Assembly: GCA_025529335.1 (NCBI GenBank)
Contig: JAMYHX010000070.1
Coordinates: 1-64,000 of the forward strand
From: Rhizopus sp. PT2906
Taxonomy: Eukaryota; Mucoromycota; Mucoromycetes; Mucorales; Rhizopodaceae
Direction: 5' to 3'
DNA length: 64,000 nucleotides
The stretch's first letter is position 1, and each line of letters begins with the position of its first letter. The position numbers were made by a program, and so were the translations under genes. Below, one piece after another: positions 56,813 to 64,000 of this stretch. The notes under the pieces are model-generated. The model was given only the letters and a program-made list of their open reading frames with translations. It ran no database searches and was not told where the DNA came from.

Positions 56813-59057
56813 TTACAAGACTTGCATCGCATCTTGTTCCATAACATGAAGTAAATTCGTACTCATGTCAATATCATAAATGTATGCTTTTGATCTTTTC
56901 AATGTGTCCAGGGACTGAATGAGGCTTTGTCTTGCTAATTCACGGTAAGGATGATCATCAGGATATGATAATAACTTGATATAGACCATGTTGGCAAAGA
57001 CTAAGCCAAAGAAAGGAACGTTGCACTGATTATCTTGCTCGCTCACCAAATTGTTGACAATAATTGTAATTGTATGAGCTGAATTAAGACATGTATGTAA
57101 AGCTTGTAATGAGGTAGAGGTTGTCGGGAAATGATCTACTGGAGAGAATGCTTGGTAGAGTAAGATCTTGTTGATATGATAATCCACATGGACATTGGTA
57201 ATGCAAGATTTAGCTAATAAATAAAGATCGGGACATTCGTCTGTCTGTTTTGAATTGATGTCTAATTTCTTCCATTCAGGCGTTAGAGAGTCGTAGAATG
57301 CGTCTAGTTTGCTTTGTAGCGCCATCAGGTTGGCTGTCAATACGCTGTTTGATTTTTCGCTTGATTGCGCCGAAAGCAAGCAGCTTGTCACTTCTTGGCG
57401 GAGTATTTGAGATCGAATCATGTAATGCCATCCTGTATAAATATAATAATCCACCATGTCCTGTGGGGTACATCCCAATGTGGCTGGTTTAGGTGGAAGA
57501 GGCGGTAGTGGAGAGCGAGGCTGAAACTGGATAGAGGAACAAGAGTCGCCTTGTAAGACTTTGTACCACGTATTGTAGTAGTAAAGACACCATGCAAGCA
57601 TACTTTCTTGTTGACTAAGCTGTCGATGCTCATCAAAGAGACCTAGGCCACGAGCCATGTTGTATGCGATCCATTCATAGATATAAAGAACGCCTGTATA
57701 GCCATTCTGCATATGACAGTAAGCCAACAAAAAGACAGCCACACAATGATCCAAGGTAGGTTCATCATCAAAGACTTCAGCTAACAGTTCACGGCCTTTT
57801 AGGCAGTAAGCCATGGAAATGTCTCTGCCCATGTTATATTCTTTCTGTTGCCTGTTCCAGACGTGAAATTGGAAGGCGCTGCGTGCTGTTGATGCACATA
57901 CAGCGTAGATGAGTAATTGTGAGGGCCGTTTTTCCGGATCGTGATACCGGGCTAAGAACTCTGTTGTATTAATAATCGGTAGACGGACAGTGTTGCAGCA
58001 AGGTGTATTGCAGTAAAGCTCGACTAGACTATCGGTCAACTCTTGTGTAACTTCGATGGGAACGAGCCCTTTGTGATCCGTCAGAGGATGTGCACTATTA
58101 AGAATGCTAAACGAAAAGGTAGATGCTGTATGAATAGAGCTAGTGTCATCCAAGCACTCATAACCAGGGATTGTCACTGTATCGTCCAACACTTTAGGTG
58201 CAGTGGGCAGTTCATCGCGTGGTGTGGATATATGCATAATCTTCTTAAACTGGTCAACTAGCTTTGATAGATCATTGAATGAATTAACGTTGCTTTCTAC
58301 AGATAAGCCTTTATTTGTTGTCGTTATCTTCCAAGAGAACGGCTGCATGGGTTTTTTCTTGAATGACTGATCTACCTTTTGTCCAAAATCTCTAGTCTTT
58401 TGAGCAAAATCCTTTGCCATTTTATCAATTGATTCTTGCCATTGATCCATCACTTTATTCATCGTATTTAATACTTGGGATACATGATTTGCCTTTGGCT
58501 CTGTCTTTTGATAGATGCATTCATAACCATTTGCACTGCAGCGAGTGCAACCAGGGACAGTCAAGTCACAAGGTTGCAGGTCCTTGTAGCACTTTAAGCA
58601 CGGATAGACAGAGAACGAGCTGGTAGAAGCTACTGTATCTGATTCGGCCGAGAGAACGGACGATGCATATGTTTCTGTTGATGGTGCAACGGTTGAACGT
58701 GACTGAGCAAGCCATTGGAGTGAGATACCTTTATTGTTGTTACTTGACTTGGCAAAGTGATTATGTTCGCCTGTTGTCTTTAATAGGTCACCAAACTTTT
58801 TAATTCTGTCTCCTAAAGTCTCTGTTGCCTTTTGAAGTTTCTTTAAAGTAGGCGCTGCCTCAGGATAAGTGCAAATGATGCCTCGTCGCTGACATCGAGA
58901 ACAAGATGGTTTCGCACGGTCACAAGCATGTCTATCATACTCATTAGTATTGTTTCTTTTTCTCCTTGATTTCGAATTACCGAAACCCTCTACATCGGTA
59001 GCAAGCTGTTCCTAGTTTTGCTCGAGTTGATGTCGAGTCTTTTGGTATAGCAGCCAT
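56813..59057 (-). CDS. transcription factor with two tandem Zn2Cys6 clusters
   Basis: Two exons (58981-59057 and 56813-58931) in frame give 731 aa. The intron splits the first zinc cluster. Cluster 1 is CYRCRGFRHACDRAKPSCSRCQRRGIIC, listed here as CX2CX6CX6CX2CX6C from residue 19. After a linker of about 80 residues with a helix (LKKLQKATETLGDRIKK), a second cluster with the same CX2CX6C...CX2CX6C spacing begins at YPC. It has KC, YKDLQPC, PGC, TRC and NGYEC, and ends before YQKTEPK. The remaining 580 residues are a fungal-specific factor (MHR-type) region with SQLLIYAVCASTARSAF, LDHCVAVFLLAYCHMQNG and AWCLYYYNTWYKVLQG. One cluster per protein is the rule, so two is unusual. Target sites are unknown. 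A fusion of two monomer sites is one possible meaning. Confidence 0.85.
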
Positions 59058-59698
59058 AAAGGAAAAAGAAAAGAAAAGTGTCACAAATAATAAAAAAGCA
59101 AACTGCGCTGATAAAATGCAAGAACACAGCACGACTCGTTCTCTCTCTCTGGGAACTGAAATTTATTGTTTTATCTGCGAACTAATAATAGAACCTTGCA
59201 TCGATAGAGAGATCTTAGGCTTAGATATCTACAAAGATCTATGTTGAACAAGACGTGGTTCTACCTAAGCCCCACCTTGTTCCCATTATTATCAATTGTA
59301 AATTAATGCACTTCTTTATATCGTTTCTATTTTTATATATTCTTCTTCTTTGAAAAGGAGAACCAATGCTTGTTATTATAGCTTCTTGTGACAACTAATA
59401 GAGTCTCTAAATAAAATGCCTACCATGTCTTGATTGGACTGGTTATGCACCTGAGATTGTATGTCGCAGATCTATAGCTTCATCCTGCTTTATTTATTTT
59501 CCCACAAAGCATATCGTCATGAGTAATGGGCCCAACAGCAGCAGTAGTCATGGAACCTTTATCTTTAGGGTTAAATATAGCTAATAATGAAAATAAAAAC
59601 AATGCTTATAAAAGCATACATATAGTATCAAGAATAAGCTAGCTTAGCTGCCTGATAAAATTTATTCTTTAAAAAAGTACATAGAAAATATATAGCAT
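59058..59698. other. promoter of the zinc-cluster gene, 3' flank of the thaumatin-like gene
   Basis: AT-rich with a short TCTCTCTCTC tract at 59140. No gene recognised. Confidence 0.5.
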
Positions 59699-60394
59699 TT
59701 AGCAGATGGTAACCGTAAAGGTTCTTGTACCACACATAAAGACACTAGTTGCGTCGTCATAAGCATAACTGTAAACATCAGGGCATACATCCTTGACTTG
59801 CTTGGTGTATTGGTTACCGGAACAGAGATCTTGACCATTGTAAGCACCAGTACAGCAGTATTCATCAGTATTAAACTTGGTACAAGCACTCTTACAGCCA
59901 GAGACATTACCATCATTGTCATAGGTTTCCCAACCAGCAGGACACTCAGGAAGCTTCTTGCAGCTTGGTGTGGAGCACATACGACCATCAGTATCTCCAG
60001 ATTTGCTCTTGGAAGCAGGATCAACGACCATAGGCAAATTGTATCCATCAACAAAGGAGATGTCATAAAAGGTATTTCCAGAGTCCAAAAAGTGGAATTC
60101 AGCAAGAGAAGCAGGAGATCCCATACCAGAGTCGAAGCATCTGTCACCAGAACAGCTCTCTCTTCCCCAAACACGGCCACTCCATCCTACAGGGGGTTGG
60201 ATAGTGTATGTGCTGCCAGCAGCGACATTGACTACTTTGCCAAAGTAATCGACATCCTTTGAGTAACCAACTTTCAAGGTAGAATTACATTGATTTTTGA
60301 CAATGATCGTAGGTTGATCGCTTGTGGAGTTGACAGGTGCAGCAATAGTCATGCAAACACATAAAGTAAGGAAAGGAATGAAATAAGTCAACAT
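59699..60394 (-). CDS. secreted thaumatin-like protein
   Basis: A 231-codon intronless frame. The signal peptide is MLTYFIPFLTLCVCMTIAA. The mature part has the thaumatin fold order: TIIVKNQCNSTLKVGY (first strand), VGWSGRVWGRESC (the conserved WxGRxW-like motif), LAEFHFLDSGNTFYDISFVD with the acidic cleft residues and DGYNLPM. The last 100 residues carry the Cys-rich lid (CSTPSCKKLPECP, CKSACTKFNTDEYCCTGAYN, VCPDVYSYAYDD). It has 16 Cys, or nearly so, as expected. Fungal members bind or cut beta-1,3-glucan and are secreted. A TATA element (GTATAAAAAAGAG) lies about 95 bp upstream at 60480-60495. No damage is seen. Confidence 0.92.
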   Translation of the reverse strand: MLTYFIPFLTLCVCMTIAAPVNSTSDQPTIIVKNQCNSTLKVGYSKDVDYFGKVVNVAAGSTYTIQPPVGWSGRVWGRESCSGDRCFDSGMGSPASLAEFHFLDSGNTFYDISFVDGYNLPMVVDPASKSKSGDTDGRMCSTPSCKKLPECPAGWETYDNDGNVSGCKSACTKFNTDEYCCTGAYNGQDLCSGNQYTKQVKDVCPDVYSYAYDDATSVFMCGTRTFTVTIC

Positions 60395-61132
60395 GTGTGT
60401 AAGTTAAAGGAATGAGATTAATGTATAAACAATGAAAGGAAAGGAATATAAAGTTAATATGATAGGGATTGATGTGTGCCTCTTTTTTATACAAAAGACT
60501 GAGCTAATGACTAAAAAACTTCTCCAATAACAACTTGAACCATAAAAATTTTCATAGGATAAATTTCAAAATCATTTGGTCAGGGAACCTGTGAATGTCT
60601 TGTCTTTTGTCTACTACTTTTCTTTACAGTAACAAGTTGTTTACCTTTATTTTCTTGGAGAGTTTAAATAGGATTTGCTGCATATTGGCAAGTAGATGTA
60701 ACACTAATTTATACAATAAATGACAATAAAAAGGGACTTTTTGATTTTTCATTGGCAGATGGGTCTACTCATGGAACACAAAGTTCAGGTACCCAACCTG
60801 GGCTTATGTTGACATTAAAATAGTCGAGCCATAATGATGATCGACAATAGAGAAGATAGTTTACGAAAGAGACGCCATTTTTCTCTAGTCAACTTGCCAT
60901 TTCTGATATCAGTCTTTTCATTTTTTGAATGTCCAAGCTTACGTTGTGTGACTCATTAAAAGCGACCATGTGTGGTCAGAGATAGAGAATATAAAAATAG
61001 AACAAATTGAAAGAAAGATCAGACGGACCAGCAAAAATAGAACAATAGTGATTTCATTTGAGTGCTGAAAACCGAATCATTATGTGATTCTAGACTGTCC
61101 TAAAAGAGTGTCTTGTTAAAAAAGAATTTTTA
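60395..61132. other. intergenic, promoter of the thaumatin-like gene
   Basis: TATA element near 60485 on the minus strand. The rest is AT-rich without coding signal. Confidence 0.5.
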
Positions 61133-64000
61133 TTAACCAAGAGGATCAAACGCATGTATGTCTATCTTTCTTTGCGTTGTGTTCATTGATGATGAATTGG
61201 AGGATGCTATCGTAGGCTGGAGTACACTCATACTTGAAGGCTGTAATGTCGGTATTGAAGGAGCAGTATTGCTACTTTGCAATTCTTTGAAAGCACTGTA
61301 ATTGGGTCTACTGCTGTTGTTCATGGGTATTTGATTCATGGGTAGTAGAGGATTGGATGCAGTGTTTTGTTGAGGTGGTGGCTTAATCTGAAGTGTATTC
61401 CATCCCATGGTTGTTGTTGTTGCTTCTACTGGCTTCCATCCATTAGACTGCATTGCTTGACTTGGTGTAAGTGCGGGAACAGGCATACTCCAGGTAGAGG
61501 TACTAGCTGCCGTCTGCTGTTTATTCACATTACTATTCGTTGCGTTTGAAGGAATTAATAGAGTCGAAGAAGAAGAAGAAGAAGACCAGGTGGCTTTTTT
61601 GGGAGATGCGGGCACGCTATTGCTTCCAACTGTCATTTTTCCAAAGAAATCATCTTCTGTCACTTTGTTAGCTGCTAAAGTGCTGCTACCTTGTACGAGA
61701 CTCTCAAAATTGATATTGTCTGATGCAACATTTTGTACTTGAGGAGAGGAACTAACACTCTTGGTTTGCTCTTCTAGTGATTTCACTTCTCGTAAATGCT
61801 TAATATGAGCTTCTTCTACCCTGTCGGTCAAGTCACGTATCGTCTTTATGAATTTTTGAAACTATGTGGTTTGATCTTTGTGTAAGCACTCATACATTTT
61901 ATATCCTTGTTATAGCTCACCTGTTCCAGGTTGAGTAGTGGTCCAAAACTCATCTTCCATAGCTGAGGTAGAATCTCTGTGGCAATAATTTCCTTGTCAG
62001 CTGTCTTGCCAATTTCATCATAAACAGCCAATGTAGCAAGCTACATTATGTATATATATATACTTGAGTTCATGACCCCCTTCTCTTTAAAAAGTATCAC
62101 TTACCATAACCGCAGGTTCCTTTGTCTTGATATTTTTCAAGCTCGGTAACAGCTTTTCTTGGATTGTAAACTTGTCCAAAACTTTGATCATTGAATGAAA
62201 GCAAATCAATGTACTCACTTTTACTGATAAAATTGTAGTTTGGGCAAACACAGCCTACGTTACACGTTAAAACAAAGGCAATACACCAAGATCACGCACG
62301 TACCTGAACACGAGGAAACAATGAACTTTTCACGGTTGTATAGTCTAATGACTCTGATAATGAAGGAATCATTCGCAGCGCTCTTTCTTGAACGACATTT
62401 GTTGGTGATTCCAGAGCAGCATAAACAAGTGGCATGACATCTACCGTCATGTTAATACAAAAAATATAAACTTGAATAAGCTTTTACCATCTCTAAATGT
62501 CTCTCTGGTTGTTTTTGATTGTAGTATATCCAACTTTTCTAATAGAACAATCATATTCTGAGGTGGATCTCTTACGAGAAAGACAGGCTTCAAAGATGGC
62601 AGTACTAGTTCGCAAAATTCATGCTGAGTCAGCCTTTGAGAGATAATAAATACATTGGGTATAGTATAAGGTAATAGTTGAGAGTTTTTTAGTTCTTCCA
62701 ACAATGACGGTAATATCTAATAACTCTTAATGACATAGACGACTAAGATAGGGTTCTTTTACCTTTCTTCTAATCACGCGTTCAGGAAACTGACCTAGTA
62801 CTTTTGCCAATCCTTTCATAAACTGTGCCTTTTCTTCTTTTGTCTTTTCAGGGAAGCTTTCTAAGAATCTAATGGTCGAAACGAGCAAATTGTCAAAATA
62901 CTTTGAATTTTGAAATTCTGTCGGTGTCATTCGTTGGTTTGGATGTTTCGCCAGAAGCAAAGAGAGTACTTGCTGTAGGTGATGTGGCATATTGGATAAC
63001 GACTGACTGTTGATCGCTTTGACTTGCTTTTCATAGCTGTGGTAGTTGTTGAATGTCTTTAATAGTGAAATACCCTTGTTATGAACAGCATAGGCTAAAC
63101 ATCCCAAAGAAAACATATCATTAGCTTGGCAAATATTGTTGTCTAAAATGAACTCAGGGGCTAATGTGATATGAGTATTAGCATAAATCATGTTATCACG
63201 CGTGTACCTGCATAATCGAGATTAATTTGACAGGCTTCAGGTAGAAATTCACTGTTGTCATGACTCCTCGGTGTCGTCTCACTATTTAAGAATATACTGA
63301 AGCCTAAGCTGTGATACGCGTTAGTTTTCTTTTTCTTTCTTTATTGTATTCATTTACCCTCCAATCTTCCAGTCTCCCTATAAAACAATCAGAACTTTAT
63401 CCCACATTCATGGATATACACACTTTACCTTTGCATTCACAAAAATGGCGTCTGTTGTAAGATTGTGATGGACTACTTTAGCATCATTAAGAAATTGAAG
63501 TCCTTTACCCACTTGCAGTAATCCTTTTTGGATCTATTGGATATTAGATAAATATAAAAGATTGCTTCTATCATATAAAAAACCTCTAATTCATCGAGAT
63601 CCAAATTTTGCTCTATTGACTCTGAAGAATAACTATCAGAGCTTTTCACTAGATGTGTCAGACAACCTATCAATGGCTCAGTCACAAATACGATTGAGCT
63701 GCGGGATTCACTAACAGGCTCAACAACCTCAAGAATAGAAGGATGTCTTAGCCTTGCCAAGTTTCCTGCCTGAGTATAAATTTAATATCTGCTTCTTTTG
63801 TTCCTATTATCATTCATTACCTCTTTCTTTAGTAAGTCATATATCACATCAGTATCATGTCTTGATTTATCCCGTTTAAATGAGCCACTGTCCAGTGTTT
63901 TCTTTTCAAATATCTATAATCATAAACTTAACCAAAAAGAAGCCAAGAAAATCAAACAAAAACTTACAAACAACGCAACTTTTTTTCCTGTTGTTTTCCT
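61133..64000 (-). CDS. SCYL2-type Scy1-like pseudokinase, N-terminus beyond right edge
   Basis: Minus-strand gene of many small exons entering from beyond 64000. The kinase-like domain reads KVALFVFEKK, NLARLRHPSILEVVEPV and VFVTEPLIGCL, then VVHHNLTTDAIF, where an active kinase has HRD, and GGLGFS in place of DFG. Both catalytic motifs are lost, as in SCYL pseudokinases. Then come APEFILDNNICQANDMFSLG and HPNQRMTPTEFQ, and a HEAT-repeat stretch (MKGLAKVLGQFPERVIRR, FIISQRLTQHEFCELVLPSL, EILPQLWKMSFGPLLNL). The C-terminal 200 residues are Ser/Asn/Pro-rich with short FG-like and DPLG ends (DIHAFDPLG at the stop), fitting clathrin/AP binding. SCYL2 acts in clathrin coat traffic. Some exon joins were inferred by eye. 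Confidence 0.85.

Noticed and set aside
1..64000. tRNA, rRNA, snRNA or CRISPR loci
   Set aside because: I looked for B-box-like GGTTCGAATCC pairs with acceptor stems, U6/U2/U4-type landmarks and spaced direct repeats on both strands and saw no convincing case.

Overview
The window looks like nuclear DNA of a Mucorales-type fungus (Mucoromycota, for example a Mucor or Rhizopus relative). It is AT-rich. Its genes are compact and cut by many 45-90 bp introns with GTA/AG borders. Housekeeping genes are eukaryotic, including complex I, Arp2/3, Uba2, LETM1 and Snf4. It also carries Mucorales-style features: decayed Tc1/mariner, piggyBac-like and LINE copies, a multicopy uncharacterised gene family, and a fungal CSL factor. 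Species cannot be fixed from sequence reading alone.

Layout. 0-3 kb is a transposon graveyard: two Tc1/mariner transposase pieces in opposite orientation, a 22-bp tandem array and a 69-bp direct repeat. 4-10 kb holds a seven-TM receptor-like protein (+), a two-START-domain protein with a C-terminal membrane anchor (+) and an intron-split NDUFS5-like complex I subunit (-). 10.2-18 kb is one large minus-strand gene for a spectraplakin-like cytolinker of about 2,531 aa. 19-28.4 kb is accessory: a decayed copy and an intact copy of one lineage-specific gene family flank a LINE tail, a 368-bp tandem array, a broken piggyBac-like transposase and a probable retroelement gag relic. 29-31.4 kb has a Stn1-like telomere protein and a single-pass cell-surface protein. 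31.5-35.2 kb is nearly gene-free. 35.3-39 kb has a CSL (Su(H)/RBP-J) transcription factor and ARPC4. 39.5-41.3 kb is a secreted Ser/Ala/Lys repeat protein studded with Kex2 sites. 41.5-44.6 kb has an unknown gene and UBA2. 44.7-47 kb is a LINE ORF1 relic and another truncated family member. 47.3-64 kb is a dense block: METTL2/Trm140-like, LETM1, NAD kinase, ILV6, SNF4, a METTL21-like methyltransferase, a transcription factor with two tandem Zn2Cys6 clusters, a thaumatin-like protein and an SCYL2-like pseudokinase that runs off the right edge.

Together the genes are mostly independent housekeeping loci rather than one pathway. LETM1, NDUFS5 and Ilv6 act in mitochondria. ARPC4, the spectraplakin and perhaps the SCYL2-like protein relate to cytoskeleton and trafficking. 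Snf4, CSL and the double zinc-cluster factor are regulators. The most unusual items are the Kex2-repeat precursor, the double zinc-cluster factor, the fungal spectraplakin architecture and the nuclease-like lineage-specific family with copies in several states of decay.
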